Origin: Lentisphaera profundi
Lineage (GTDB): Bacteria; Verrucomicrobiota; Lentisphaeria; Lentisphaerales; Lentisphaeraceae
Reading direction: 5' to 3'
Assembly: GCF_028728065.1 (NCBI RefSeq)
Contig: NZ_CP117811.1
Span: forward strand, 2,480,001-2,544,000
Length of the DNA: 64,000 bases
How positions within the stretch are numbered: the first letter of the stretch is position 1; every line of letters starts with the position of its first letter. Of the stretch, positions 17,059 through 26,972 are shown piece after piece. Both the position numbers and the translations under genes were made by a program. A model generated the notes under the pieces. That model saw nothing but the letters and a program-made list of their open reading frames with translations. It was not told where the DNA came from and did not search any database.

Positions 17059-18314
17059 TGGAAATATTTATTCTACTTATCCTTTTAGCCCTTGCTTCTT
17101 GGACTAGCTCATGCCGCTCATCTTTGCGTAAACTTACTGGCGGACTGCTCCGAACTTTAGAAGATAAAACTCAAACTAAATGTCAGTTCATCGATGATAA
17201 TCGCCCTCGATTCGGCTTCACTCTGCGCGCGGCTAGTTTTACTTTCACTACTTCATACACACTTATTGCTTATAATTTTTTCATCCTTGAAGGCGCAAAA
17301 AATAGTCGTATCGAAGATATTGCTTACTTCTCTTTGATTATGTTACTTTATTTATTAACACGTGAAGTCATTGGTTCCATTTGGTCGCGTAATTATGGCA
17401 TTAAGATCCTCAGTAATTCATTGCCTGCCATTAAAGCTTTGAGTCTATTGTATTTACCTTATGTGGCTATCGTAATGTACCTCCATCAGCTTCATGAAGC
17501 TCGCTTAGAAGAAAGTAATAACAATACAACAAAAGCATCTGCCGAAGATGAAATCCTCTCTCTAGTTGAAGACGACGAAGATAATGATGACATAGATTCT
17601 ATTGAAGATGAAGAAGCTCGCATGATCAAAGGTGTTTTTAATCTTGATGACACCACCATTCGCGAAGTCATGATCCCGAGACCTTCTATTACAGGCGTAG
17701 AGAAAAAACAGTCCCTAGAAGAAATAAAAAAACTTTTCATCAGCAGTGGCTTCAGTCGTCTTCCTGTTTATGACGAGAAGCCAGACACTATCATAGGCCT
17801 TGTCTACGCAAAAGATTTCCTTGATTACAGTCGGGTTGGCCGCTCCAAGCTCAACGACCTTCTTCGCCCTGTAGAATTTGTTCCTGAAACACAAACGCTT
17901 GACCTCACACTACCTAATTTTCGCAAGAAAAAAATTCATCTTGCAATTGTGCAAGACGAATTTGGCGGTACTGCTGGTCTCGTGACCATGGAAGATATCC
18001 TCGAAGAAATTGTCGGTGAAATTCAGGATGAATTCGACACCGAAGAAGAAAGTTATATCAAAATTGAAGATGATGGCTCTGCCACTTTAGATCCTCGTGC
18101 TACCATAGACAACATCAACGAAATACTTAATGCTGAAATATCCGATGAGGAATACGATACTATCGGTGCTTTTATTTATAACATCACTGGCGATATTCCG
18201 AGTAAAGGAACAGAACTCGAATGCGATTTCTTCACGGCAAAAATACTTGATGCAGATGAACGAAATATCATCAGTATTTCTCTCTCGCTTAAGACTAAAG
18301 AGCAAAGAACTTAG
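17058..18314 (+). CDS. CBS-domain membrane protein, CorC/HlyC (CNNM-like) family
   Basis: 418 residues. The N-terminal ~150 residues hold about four hydrophobic segments and do not closely resemble the usual DUF21 membrane domain. A strongly acidic linker follows (residues ~165-195). Then comes the CBS pair (MIPRPSITGVEKKQ... FSRLPVYDEKPDTIIGLVYAKDFLD), continuing AIVQDEFGGTAGLVTMEDILEE, and the C-terminal CorC_HlyC domain. The family is linked to magnesium or cobalt handling. The adjacency to ybeY is common in bacteria (ybeY-corC). It overlaps the ybeY stop by one base. Confidence 0.88.
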   Translation: MEIFILLILLALASWTSSCRSSLRKLTGGLLRTLEDKTQTKCQFIDDNRPRFGFTLRAASFTFTTSYTLIAYNFFILEGAKNSRIEDIAYFSLIMLLYLLTREVIGSIWSRNYGIKILSNSLPAIKALSLLYLPYVAIVMYLHQLHEARLEESNNNTTKASAEDEILSLVEDDEDNDDIDSIEDEEARMIKGVFNLDDTTIREVMIPRPSITGVEKKQSLEEIKKLFISSGFSRLPVYDEKPDTIIGLVYAKDFLDYSRVGRSKLNDLLRPVEFVPETQTLDLTLPNFRKKKIHLAIVQDEFGGTAGLVTMEDILEEIVGEIQDEFDTEEESYIKIEDDGSATLDPRATIDNINEILNAEISDEEYDTIGAFIYNITGDIPSKGTELECDFFTAKILDADERNIISISLSLKTKEQRT

Positions 18315-18359
18315 CTAAACTTTCATTTGCTAAGAACTTTGTGAACTTACGGATGTTTC

Positions 18360-20579
18360 TTACTCCATTTTCTTTAAATCAATGATGATGAATTTTGACA
18401 TTGGCGTGAAACTTTTTTTGGCGTGATCACTCAAACCTACCAATGGATTCGTTTCAGGAAAATAAGCCCCTGCACAACCTTGTGGAATATTGTACTTCAC
18501 TGGACGAAAGCTCTCGACTGAGCGTAGTTCACCATCGCTTGCGTGACTCGTGATTTTTACTGAATCAGTTTCTTTCAGACCTAAATCTGCCATATCTTTT
18601 TCATTAAGGAAAATAACTCTACGTTCATTCTTAATACCTCGATAACGATCATCCATACCGTAAATCGTGGTGTTATATTGGTCATGGGAACGCATGGTCA
18701 TCAATCTTAGTCGCCCGGCTTTTAATTCATGTATAGGCAAGTCATTAGTGATGAAACGCGCCTTTTGAGTGGCTGTTTTCCATTCCCTTAAACGCGCAGA
18801 ATTCCTGAGATGAAAACCACCGGGCTCTTGGATTTTTTTGTTATAATTTTCAAAACCTGGAATCACTGCTTCAATTTTCTCACGAATATTTGCGTAATCC
18901 GCAATAAGTTCATCCCAATCCACTCGTTCCGAACCTAATAAAGCTTTTGCGATGCCCGCAACTATCGCAGGCTCTGACTTCAAACTTGTTGATGCAGGCT
19001 CATTTGAACCCGTAGATGCGTGAACCATAGACATTGAATCTTCCACTGTTACACTTTGTATCCCAGATGCTTGAAGATCTTTTTCTGATCGCCCGATACA
19101 AGGAAGAATCAATGCCTTCTTTCCGTGAATCACATGACTACGATTAAGGTGAGTCGAAACGTGAACAGTTAATTCACAGGACTGTAAGCCCGTAAAAGTT
19201 TTTGCCGTATCGGGGCTCGCAGCTGCAAAGTTACCTCCCATTGCTACAAAGACTTTGGCTTCACCTTTATCCATGGCTTCAATTGCGTGAACCGCGCTCA
19301 TGCCATGTTTGCGAGGAGCTGTAAACTCGAATTCTTTTTCTAAACTGAGTAAAAAATCTTCTTTGGGGAATTCCGTGATTCCCACGGTGCGATCTCCCTG
19401 CACATTACTGTGGCCACGTACAGGGCAGGCTCCCGCCCCCTCTCTTCCCATATTGCCCTTCAATAACAATAAATTGATCACTTCCTGAATATTTGCCACT
19501 CCATGACGGTGTTGAGTTAAACCCATTGCCCAACAAGCAATCACTTTATCTGCCTTGCAATAGACTTCGGCCGCCTCAATAATCTGCTCTTTCTGCAAAC
19601 CCGACTCGCTTAGAATATCCTCCCAAGAAGTGTTTTCCACCATGGCTTTGTACTCATCAAAGCCAGAACAATGTTGATCAATAAAGCCTTTATCTAAACT
19701 TGCGCCAGATTCAAATATGTACTTAATCATACCTCGAATTGCGGCTAGATCCCCACCAATCAATGGTTGATAATAATGACTCGAAATGGGGCTTACTTTA
19801 TTGAGACTCATGCCAACTGGATCTTGAGGATGAATAAATCCTTTGAGACCTGCCTCCACAAGAGGATTAAAACTTAAAATTTTACATCCACGCTTGGCTG
19901 CATTTTGTAATTCTCCAAGCATACGAGGATGATTGGTCCCAGGATTTTGTCCAAAAACATAAATCGCATCAGCTTTTTCGAAGTCATCCAACAATACCGT
20001 ACCCTTGCCAATGCCAACACTCTCTCCCATGCCCACTCCCGTGGATTCATGGCAAAGGTTGGAACAATCAGGAAAATTATTTGTGCCATACATGCGCCCC
20101 ATGAGCTGATACAAAAAAGCCGCCTCATTTGAAGTCCTTCCCGATGTATAAAACAAAGCTTCATCTGGGCTAGCTAAGTTCTTGAGTTCATTTGCGATGA
20201 GCGCAAAAGCCGCAGACCATTCAATAGGCTCATAATGATCAGTTTCTGGATTGTACACAAAGGGTTCTGTCAGACGTCCCTGATCTTCTAACTTAAAGTC
20301 CGACCACTCAGCCATTTCTTTGACTTTGTACTTCATGAAGGTCGCACTTGAAGCTCGTTTTTTTGTCGTCTCATAAGTCAGTGCTTTGACACCATTTTCA
20401 CAATATTCCGCAATCGCCGAGGTATGCTTTGGGTCGGGCCATGCACAACCTGGACAATCAAAACCTTTGGGTTGATTCATTTTGAAAAGTGTTTTTGCGC
20501 TTTTGGCAAAGGCCTCTCTTTTCATGAATTTCATTGAAGATTTTAAGGCTCCCCAACCACCTGCATATTCTTTCGACAT
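18360..20579 (-). CDS. Molybdopterin oxidoreductase, FdhF-like (YdeP family)
   Basis: 739 residues. The order matches the YdeP/formate-dehydrogenase-alpha-like family, which differs from true FdhF. The N-terminus carries the iron-sulfur-related D-C-P-G-C-A-W-P-D-P block, then FYTSGRTSNEAAFLYQL, CHESTGVGMGES, the molybdopterin-binding middle, and the C-terminal molydop-binding domain (MRSHDQYNTTIYGMDDRYRG). No catalytic Cys/Sec with the formate-dehydrogenase context was seen, so the substrate is unassigned. fdhD ends one base upstream, so its product probably matures this enzyme. No beta or gamma subunit gene is nearby. Confidence 0.9.
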   Translation of the reverse strand: MSKEYAGGWGALKSSMKFMKREAFAKSAKTLFKMNQPKGFDCPGCAWPDPKHTSAIAEYCENGVKALTYETTKKRASSATFMKYKVKEMAEWSDFKLEDQGRLTEPFVYNPETDHYEPIEWSAAFALIANELKNLASPDEALFYTSGRTSNEAAFLYQLMGRMYGTNNFPDCSNLCHESTGVGMGESVGIGKGTVLLDDFEKADAIYVFGQNPGTNHPRMLGELQNAAKRGCKILSFNPLVEAGLKGFIHPQDPVGMSLNKVSPISSHYYQPLIGGDLAAIRGMIKYIFESGASLDKGFIDQHCSGFDEYKAMVENTSWEDILSESGLQKEQIIEAAEVYCKADKVIACWAMGLTQHRHGVANIQEVINLLLLKGNMGREGAGACPVRGHSNVQGDRTVGITEFPKEDFLLSLEKEFEFTAPRKHGMSAVHAIEAMDKGEAKVFVAMGGNFAAASPDTAKTFTGLQSCELTVHVSTHLNRSHVIHGKKALILPCIGRSEKDLQASGIQSVTVEDSMSMVHASTGSNEPASTSLKSEPAIVAGIAKALLGSERVDWDELIADYANIREKIEAVIPGFENYNKKIQEPGGFHLRNSARLREWKTATQKARFITNDLPIHELKAGRLRLMTMRSHDQYNTTIYGMDDRYRGIKNERRVIFLNEKDMADLGLKETDSVKITSHASDGELRSVESFRPVKYNIPQGCAGAYFPETNPLVGLSDHAKKSFTPMSKFIIIDLKKME

Positions 20580-20580
20580 C

Positions 20581-21381
20581 TCAGCTCTCCTGCATATTTA
20601 ATTGATAACTCTCCAGACGATCGGGACATGAATATACCGTAAAACGTTCATCACGACAAAAGGCCATAAGGGTAATATTTAATTTTTCAGCCCATTCAAC
20701 TGCTAAAGAAGAAGGCGCTGAAATCGCAGCAAGAACTTCTATCCCTGCACGACAACATTTTTGTATAATTTCAAAGGACACTCTGCCACTTAAAGTCAGC
20801 ATTTTCGCTTGCTCTAAACAGTCATGCTCCAGTAAATAACCAATAACTTTATCCACTGCGTTGTGACGACCCACATCCTCGAAATGACACAGAACTTTAC
20901 CATTTTGATCAATTGCTGAAACCCCGTGACTTCCTCCCGTGAGAGAAAATAGCAGCTGTTTTTTGGCACTCGCTTTAAAGGATTGGATGACAAAATTTTG
21001 ATTGAAAATCGTCTGACTCTCCAAGGGCTTGAGACTGGAGAATAAGCCTTCAACATTGCGCTTACCGCAAATTCCACATGATGGGCTAGAACCAAAACGC
21101 CGTCCCTCCGGAGTCACTTTTTCTTGCAGTTGTACTCGTGCAATCAAACCCTTTTGCCACTCTTCTAAGTGAAATGATTCAAACTCTAGCGAGCTGATTC
21201 CTTCGCTATGCAATAGCCCACGAACCAAATAACGCTCGTCGCCAGGCGTTTGCATTGTCAGCGATAAATCCTCACCATTGACAATGATTTGCAAAGGAGT
21301 TTCCACTAAAAGACAATCACGTGTAGGCTCAATGCCTTCTTGCGTGATTTTTTGACTAGTAATTGACCGAATTTTTTCCAT
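20581..21381 (-). CDS. fdhD: Sulfurtransferase FdhD
   Basis: Delivers sulfur to the molybdenum cofactor of formate-dehydrogenase-type enzymes. 266 residues. The essential C-x-x-C is in PSCGICGKRNVE, and the cofactor-binding region GGSHGVSAIDQNGKVLCHFEDVGRHNAVDKVIG is present in full (given here in pieces: GGSHGVSAIDQ and EDVGRHNAVDK). It lies directly upstream of, and is cotranscribed with, the oxidoreductase gene. The start has GTGAGTG context without a strong ribosome site. Confidence 0.95.
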   Translation of the reverse strand: MEKIRSITSQKITQEGIEPTRDCLLVETPLQIIVNGEDLSLTMQTPGDERYLVRGLLHSEGISSLEFESFHLEEWQKGLIARVQLQEKVTPEGRRFGSSPSCGICGKRNVEGLFSSLKPLESQTIFNQNFVIQSFKASAKKQLLFSLTGGSHGVSAIDQNGKVLCHFEDVGRHNAVDKVIGYLLEHDCLEQAKMLTLSGRVSFEIIQKCCRAGIEVLAAISAPSSLAVEWAEKLNITLMAFCRDERFTVYSCPDRLESYQLNMQES

Positions 21382-21481
21382 GTGAGTGACCTAACGAAGT
21401 TATACGACTCTTGACAATAGCTCAATAAAACGGACTTCTCTTGTTATTTTCGATCAATTTTTAGTATGATCCCCGCTTTTA

Positions 21482-22528
21482 TTAAAGCGCGCCTAGACGC
21501 TCTCCTTGGTAAGAACCATCGAGAACATTTTTGCACCAGGTCTCACGAGTCGCCAAATACCACTCTACGGTTTTACGCATTCCTGACTCAAAAGTCTCCT
21601 GCGGTTTCCAGCCTAATTCTCTGTCAATTTTCGTGGCATCAATGGCATAGCGCACGTCATGACCAGGACGATCTTTTACATAAGTGATTAAATCTCTATA
21701 CTGATTCAACCCTTGAGCTTTATTTGGATGGAGTTCTTCGAGTAAATCGCAAATAGTATGCACCACTTCAAGATTTTTTTTCTCATTGTGGCCACCAATA
21801 TTATAGGTCTCACCAATCACACCTTCGAGTGCGACTTTAACCAAGGCACGGGCATGGTCTTCTACGTAAAGCCAATCACGAACCTGCTGACCATCACCAT
21901 ACACCGGCAGACTTTTCCCTGCCAAAGCATTGAGAATCATCAGGGGGATTAATTTTTCGGGGAAGTGATACGGTCCATAATTATTTGAACAATTAGTGAT
22001 TACCACAGGTAAACCATAAGTACGATTCCAGGCACGCACTAAGTGATCCGAGGAGGCTTTCGAAGCCGAGTAAGGTGAACTAGGTGCATATGCCGTGGTC
22101 TCGTAAAAATAATCACCACCTTCCAAGTCACCATAAACTTCATCGGTAGAAATATGATGAAAACGAAAATCGGCATGTTCCGAACTGTACTTACGAGCGA
22201 CTTCTAAGAGTGTATAAGTTCCAATGATATTTGTTTCCATGAATTCACCTGGAGCATCTATCGAACGGTCGACGTGTGATTCAGCTGCTAAGTGCATCAT
22301 CACATCTGGCTTAAAATCGGCAAATACTTTTTCTACGCCATCACGATCACATATATCCACCTGAGCAAAACTATAGCGTTCATGACTCTCTACGTCGCGT
22401 AAGGATTCTAAATTTCCTGCATAAGTCAACTTATCTAAGTTGAGTACTTGATGCTCACTATCTTCAATTAAATGGCGAATCACTGCCGAGCCAATGAAGC
22501 CCGCACCACCAGTAACAATTATTTTCAT
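21482..22528 (-). CDS. rfbB: dTDP-glucose 4,6-dehydratase
   Basis: 348 residues, extended short-chain dehydrogenase. NAD motif [23 protein letters not shown], the catalytic [11 protein letters not shown], and the Y-x-x-x-K in [10 protein letters not shown]. It makes dTDP-4-keto-6-deoxyglucose, the precursor of dTDP-rhamnose. The other rfb genes (A, C, D) are not in the window. It is divergent from the GDP-sugar genes (154 bases apart), so this is a surface-polysaccharide precursor locus. Upstream, AAAGGATATGAAAG gives AGGAT as a ribosome site. Confidence 0.95.
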   Translation of the reverse strand: MKIIVTGGAGFIGSAVIRHLIEDSEHQVLNLDKLTYAGNLESLRDVESHERYSFAQVDICDRDGVEKVFADFKPDVMMHLAAESHVDRSIDAPGEFMETNIIGTYTLLEVARKYSSEHADFRFHHISTDEVYGDLEGGDYFYETTAYAPSSPYSASKASSDHLVRAWNRTYGLPVVITNCSNNYGPYHFPEKLIPLMILNALAGKSLPVYGDGQQVRDWLYVEDHARALVKVALEGVIGETYNIGGHNEKKNLEVVHTICDLLEELHPNKAQGLNQYRDLITYVKDRPGHDVRYAIDATKIDRELGWKPQETFESGMRKTVEWYLATRETWCKNVLDGSYQGERLGAL

Positions 22529-22682
22529 CTTTCATATCCTTTTAAATTTTGCCTAATCTTATCTTTAGAAGCTTTAAGGCAAGGCAAGTTTAAAGAAAAA
22601 CTCATAAGAACTCACTAGAAGATAAGTCAATTTGAGCTATCATGCACAATAATTTTATACCTCTTGGAAATCATCATATAAT

Positions 22683-24086
22683 ATGAGCATAAACTTAAGC
22701 AGTTTCACCCCTTACGACTTAAGGGCTAAACTTGGCGAACAACTTAACGAAGAGGTTGCTCAAGCTATTGGCTACGCCTATGCAAAAGTCACCAAGGCTA
22801 AAAGCGTTTGCGTTGGCGGAGATATTCGCCTCAGCTCAGAATCATTAAAAAATGCCCTGGCTATAGGCCTAAGCCAAGCGGGTTGCCGCGTCATCGACCT
22901 CGGCTTGACTGGCACTGAAGAAATGTACTTTGCCACAGTTCATTACAAGTTAGATGGTGGCATTCAAGTCACTGCTAGCCACAACCCAAAAAATTATAAT
23001 GGTATGAAGTTCGTCGCAAAAAATGCAACACCCATTGGTAGAGAAAACGGTCTAGAAGAAATTCGCGTGTTGGCTGAAAATATCCTCAATAACTATCAAA
23101 CATCACTAACTAATCAAAACTTAGGTCCGATTGAGAAGCACAGCTGTCTTGAGCATTACATAAAGCATCTTTTTACTTTTATTGATCTCACAAAATTACG
23201 TCCCATGCGACTACTGATGAATGCCGGCAATGGTGCCGCAGGTCATGTCATCGATGCCATTGAGCAACATTTTCAAAATCATGATATCCCTATTGACTTA
23301 ATCAAAATCAATAATCATCCCGATGGCAACTTCCCAAAAGGCGTGCCCAACCCTCTCCTACACGATTGCCGTGAAGAAACTAGTCATGCCGTCATTGACC
23401 ATCAATGTGATTTAGGTATTGCTTGGGATGGTGATTTTGATCGATGCTTTTTCTTTGACTCAAAAGGACTCTTTATTGAGGGTTACTTTATTGTAGGCCT
23501 CTTGGCTGAAGCCTTCTTGAGTCACGATCCCAAGCAAACGATTCTCCATGACCCACGATTGACTTGGAATACCATTGACCTCGTCAAAGAAGCCGGCGGC
23601 AAGGCCTTTCCAAGTAAAACTGGCCATGCCTTTATCAAAAACGACATGCGTCAACGAGATGCCGTTTATGGCGGTGAAATGTCTGCTCATCATTATTTCA
23701 GAGATTTCTTTTATTGCGATAGTGGCATGGTTCCTTGGTTATTAGTTATTGAATTGCTCTCCACCAAGCAGCAGAATTTACATAACTTATTAAAGGGTAG
23801 AATTGCTCTGTTCCCTAATCCCGGAGAAATAAATTTCATTATCGAAGAAAAAGAAAAGGCTATTGCTGAGGTCGAGAACTTTTTCCGTGATCAAGATGAA
23901 AAAGCCATAAATATCGAATACTTTGATGGCTTAAATGTAGAATTTAAAAATTGGCGCTTCAATTTGCGTTGCTCCAATACCGAAGCTCTAGTGAGACTTA
24001 ACATAGAGACTCGTGCCGACCCACAATTACTCGAAGACAAACTGACGCTCTTAAAATGCCTTTTGAATAAATGGATAAAAAAATGA
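22683..24086 (+). CDS. manB: Phosphomannomutase (phosphoglucomutase family)
   Basis: 467 residues converting mannose-6-P to mannose-1-P. The phosphoserine loop is TASHNPKNYNGMKF, the metal loop D-G-D-F-D-R-C-F-F, the sugar-specificity loop GGEMSAHHYF (the GEMS form seen in PMM/PGM enzymes), and the phosphate-binding loop LRCSNTEALVRLN. It could act on glucose phosphates as well. The manC start overlaps its last 16 bases, so the two are coupled. Confidence 0.92.
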   Translation: MSINLSSFTPYDLRAKLGEQLNEEVAQAIGYAYAKVTKAKSVCVGGDIRLSSESLKNALAIGLSQAGCRVIDLGLTGTEEMYFATVHYKLDGGIQVTASHNPKNYNGMKFVAKNATPIGRENGLEEIRVLAENILNNYQTSLTNQNLGPIEKHSCLEHYIKHLFTFIDLTKLRPMRLLMNAGNGAAGHVIDAIEQHFQNHDIPIDLIKINNHPDGNFPKGVPNPLLHDCREETSHAVIDHQCDLGIAWDGDFDRCFFFDSKGLFIEGYFIVGLLAEAFLSHDPKQTILHDPRLTWNTIDLVKEAGGKAFPSKTGHAFIKNDMRQRDAVYGGEMSAHHYFRDFFYCDSGMVPWLLVIELLSTKQQNLHNLLKGRIALFPNPGEINFIIEEKEKAIAEVENFFRDQDEKAINIEYFDGLNVEFKNWRFNLRCSNTEALVRLNIETRADPQLLEDKLTLLKCLLNKWIKK

Positions 24087-25171
24087 AAAAACTCCATACT
24101 GTTATTATGTCCGGTGGCGCCGGCACTCGCCTTTGGCCTTTATCCAGATCACACTACCCCAAACAATTTCATGTACTCTCGGGTAATGATACCATGGTAC
24201 AACAAACTGCGGCACGACTTGATGGCTTAAAAGAACTAGGCTCCACTTTAGTCGTAGCTAACGAAGATCATCGCTTTTTAGTTGCCGAACAATTAAAGCA
24301 CTTAGATAATCTATCCATAATACTTGAACCCTGTGCTCGCAATACAGCTCCCGCAGTAGCTTTAGCTGCCTTTGAATTAGAGACACTTGATCCTCAAAGC
24401 CTGATGTTAGTTCTCTCTGCTGATCATATCATTCGTGATGAAGATGCCTTTCGCAATACAGTAGAACTCTCACGTCTTCAAGCCGAAAATGGCTCAATCG
24501 TGACCTATGGCATTGTTCCTGATTACCCCGCAACGGGATATGGTTATATCCAAAAAGGCGAAGAAAATGCTCCTCAAATTTTTAAAGTTGATGAATTTGT
24601 AGAAAAACCCAATGCGGATCGCGCGAGTGAATATTTAGCTAGTGGTGAATTCCTATGGAATTCCGGCATGTTCCTGATTAGGACTGATATTTATTTAGAG
24701 GAACTCAATAAATTCCGTCCCGACATTTTTCAAGCTTGTAAAGCTTCTATCACCCAAGCTCAACGCGATCCTGATTTCATCCGCCCACACAAGGCGAGTT
24801 TTGAAAAATGCCCGAAAGATTCAATTGATTATGCCGTCATGGAAAAATCTGCACTCGTTTGTGTCACTCCCCTTGATGCTCAATGGTCAGACGTGGGCTC
24901 ATGGTCAGAACTGGCAAAAAGTAGTAAAAGTGACCTCAATGGTAACAACATCATTGGCGATGCCATCCTTATCAATACTCAAGACACCTATGTAAAATCA
25001 GAGAAACGCCTCATTGCAACTGCAGGGCTTTCCAATTTAGTCATTATCGACACCGAAGATGCTATCTTAGTCGCCGATAAAAATGCTTCACAAGAAATTA
25101 AACAAATCGTCGAACAGCTAAAGGCTAGTAATCGCCCCGAAGCCGACACTTTCCCCTCTCAGCTAGATTAA
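24071..25171 (+). CDS. manC: Mannose-1-phosphate guanylyltransferase
   Basis: 366 residues, making GDP-mannose. The nucleotide-binding N-terminus is [23 protein letters not shown], followed by [14 protein letters not shown], the signature [13 protein letters not shown] and FLWNSGMFL. It lacks the C-terminal phosphomannose-isomerase cupin found in the bifunctional ~470-residue enzymes, so isomerase activity must come from elsewhere. It may begin at the TTG-free ATG at 24071 or the next ATG (24083), giving 362 residues. It lies between manB and fcl. Confidence 0.93.
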   Translation: MDKKMKKLHTVIMSGGAGTRLWPLSRSHYPKQFHVLSGNDTMVQQTAARLDGLKELGSTLVVANEDHRFLVAEQLKHLDNLSIILEPCARNTAPAVALAAFELETLDPQSLMLVLSADHIIRDEDAFRNTVELSRLQAENGSIVTYGIVPDYPATGYGYIQKGEENAPQIFKVDEFVEKPNADRASEYLASGEFLWNSGMFLIRTDIYLEELNKFRPDIFQACKASITQAQRDPDFIRPHKASFEKCPKDSIDYAVMEKSALVCVTPLDAQWSDVGSWSELAKSSKSDLNGNNIIGDAILINTQDTYVKSEKRLIATAGLSNLVIIDTEDAILVADKNASQEIKQIVEQLKASNRPEADTFPSQLD

Positions 25172-25181
25172 AGGATTATCC

Positions 25182-26153
25182 ATGTCTCCAGATTCAAAGA
25201 TTTATATCGCCGGCCATAAAGGCATGGTGGGCTCAGCCATCCAACGCCAACTCGAAGCCTTAGGCTTTAATAATATTATCACTCGAAGTCGCCAAGAACT
25301 CGACCTTTTAAATCAAGCTGCTGTAGCTGAATTTTTTATCCAAGAAAAACCTGCTCAAGTTTATTTAGCGGCCGCAAAAGTGGGTGGTATCGTAGGTAAC
25401 AATACTTACCCAGCGCAATTCATTTATGAAAATCTTACGATCCAAAATCACATTATTCACAATGCTTATTTAAATGGCTGTAAAAAGCTCATCTTCCTTG
25501 GTTCTTCATGCATCTACCCAAAAATGGCCCCCCAACCAATGGTGGAAACTGAACTCCTTCAAGGTAGCCTAGAACCCACGAATGAGCCCTATGCTATTGC
25601 TAAAATTGCCGGCATTAAAACCTGCGAATCTTATAACCGTCAATATGGTGTTGATTACCGCTCTGTCATGCCCACTAATCTCTATGGAACTAACGACAAC
25701 TTCCATCCTCAAAATAGTCATGTGATTCCTGCCATGTTACGCAGGTTTCATGAAGCAACCGAAAGCAATGCAAGTGAAGTCGTCGTCTGGGGCACAGGCA
25801 AGCCTATGCGCGAGTTCCTTCATGTCGATGACATGGCCGCTGCTTCTATTTTTGTTGCTCAATTAGCTCACGACAAATATGAAGCATTAGTAGATCCTCG
25901 TTGTTCACACATAAATGTTGGCTCTGGTATAGATTGCACTATTCGTGAACTAGCCGAAACCATTGCTAAAGTTGTGGGCTTCAAGGGTGATTTAGTTTTC
26001 GATATTTCAAAACCTGATGGTGCACCCAGAAAGTTAATGAACGTGGACCGCTTAAAGGACTTAGGTTGGTCTTCCCAAATCTCACTCGAAGAAGGTTTAC
26101 AACAAACCTATTCCTGGTTTCTAGAAAATGCGCTACAGCTACGAGAAGCTTAA
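25182..26153 (+). CDS. fcl: GDP-L-fucose synthase
   Basis: 323 residues, epimerase/reductase acting on GDP-4-keto-6-deoxymannose. NADP motif [11 protein letters not shown], the catalytic [16 protein letters not shown], and the Y-x-x-x-K in [24 protein letters not shown] is diagnostic. It follows manC by 10 bases, with AAGGAT as the ribosome site. The preceding step, GDP-mannose dehydratase (gmd), is not in the window, which is unusual because gmd and fcl are normally adjacent. Confidence 0.95.
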   Translation: MSPDSKIYIAGHKGMVGSAIQRQLEALGFNNIITRSRQELDLLNQAAVAEFFIQEKPAQVYLAAAKVGGIVGNNTYPAQFIYENLTIQNHIIHNAYLNGCKKLIFLGSSCIYPKMAPQPMVETELLQGSLEPTNEPYAIAKIAGIKTCESYNRQYGVDYRSVMPTNLYGTNDNFHPQNSHVIPAMLRRFHEATESNASEVVVWGTGKPMREFLHVDDMAAASIFVAQLAHDKYEALVDPRCSHINVGSGIDCTIRELAETIAKVVGFKGDLVFDISKPDGAPRKLMNVDRLKDLGWSSQISLEEGLQQTYSWFLENALQLREA

Positions 26154-26160
26154 AAAACGT

Positions 26161-26193
26161 AATACACTCTAATAAAGCTTATTGGAGTGTATT
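26161..26193. terminator. Long hairpin between convergent operons
   Basis: A 15-bp stem, AATACACTCTAATAA (26161-26175) with TTATTGGAGTGTATT (26179-26193), a 3-base loop and one G-U pair. On the minus strand it is followed by ACG and six T, so it can terminate the leftward ABC-coiled-coil-parvulin operon. Rightward it follows fcl by 7 bases without a T run, so termination there is less certain. Confidence 0.7.
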
Positions 26194-26249
26194 CTATGTA
26201 CCCACCTATCAGCTACAAAGTACTTCAATGAGTTTAATAAATGAGCTCA

Positions 26250-26528
26250 TCAATCGCGGTAATAGACCTCTACTAAGTGATAACCAAATTTTGTTTTTAC
26301 GGGACCATGAATCACATTAAGTTCACTGTTGAACACGATTTTATTAATCGTCGGCACCAGTTGCCCAGGCTTTAATTCCCCGAGATCTCCACCGCGCTTT
26401 GCTGAATTACATTTAGAAAATTTTCTTGCGAATTTAGCAAAGTCCGCGCCAGCTCGAAGCTTTTTCAATAAATCTTCCGCTTCTAGCTTTTGCTTAACAA
26501 GTATATGACGAGCCATGGCCGATTTCAT
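26250..26528 (-). CDS. Parvulin-type peptidyl-prolyl isomerase
   Basis: 92 residues, a single parvulin domain with no signal peptide. ARHILVKQKLEAEDLLKKL, FAKFARKFSKCNSAKRGGDL and the C-terminal F-G-Y-H-L-V-E-V are typical, and the length matches stand-alone PpiC. It lies 6 bases after the coiled-coil gene. It acts on X-Pro bonds; clients are unknown. Confidence 0.92.
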   Translation of the reverse strand: MKSAMARHILVKQKLEAEDLLKKLRAGADFAKFARKFSKCNSAKRGGDLGELKPGQLVPTINKIVFNSELNVIHGPVKTKFGYHLVEVYYRD

Positions 26529-26534
26529 CTTATC

Positions 26535-26972
26535 TTAGTTCTCTAAAGCTTTTAACTTTTTAGTGAGTTCTAGTAATCTGGCATCTTTCATCAGTTCGGA
26601 ATGAATATCTTCATTAAGTTTATTTACCTTATCAATAATCTCTTTTTGCTCTTCCGCTAAGAGAGAGTCCTTTGATAATAACTGATCTTGTAATGAGTTA
26701 ATCTTATTAATAATTTCACTCCGTTCCTCACCTAATTTACCTTGGAGTGACGCTATCAGTTTTTTCATTTCGGCATTGCGCTTAAAAAGCTCGCCTAATT
26801 TAACATAAAGACTTCGTACACGTCTATTTAAACTCTTGAGTTTAATATCTGTATTCATTTTCTCGATACTGATACGATGATACTCAAGGCGTAAGTTATT
26901 CCATTCATTCGCCTTGTCTGCAAATAAGTTTAAACTTAGAAATGCAGAGGCTAATATAATAAATCGCATCAT
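26535..26972 (-). CDS. Secreted coiled-coil protein, unknown
   Basis: 145 residues: a signal peptide (RFIILASAFLSLNLFA, cleavage about residue 18), then almost entirely charged helical sequence with hydrophobic heptads (LKSLNRRVRSLYVKLGELFK, INKINSLQDQLL). Two similar units occur (SEIINKINSLQDQL and KEIIDKVNKLNEDI), suggesting an internal duplication of about 30 residues. Its ATG overlaps the transporter stop by one base. Probably periplasmic. I know no family for it. Confidence 0.7.
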   Translation of the reverse strand: MMRFIILASAFLSLNLFADKANEWNNLRLEYHRISIEKMNTDIKLKSLNRRVRSLYVKLGELFKRNAEMKKLIASLQGKLGEERSEIINKINSLQDQLLSKDSLLAEEQKEIIDKVNKLNEDIHSELMKDARLLELTKKLKALEN

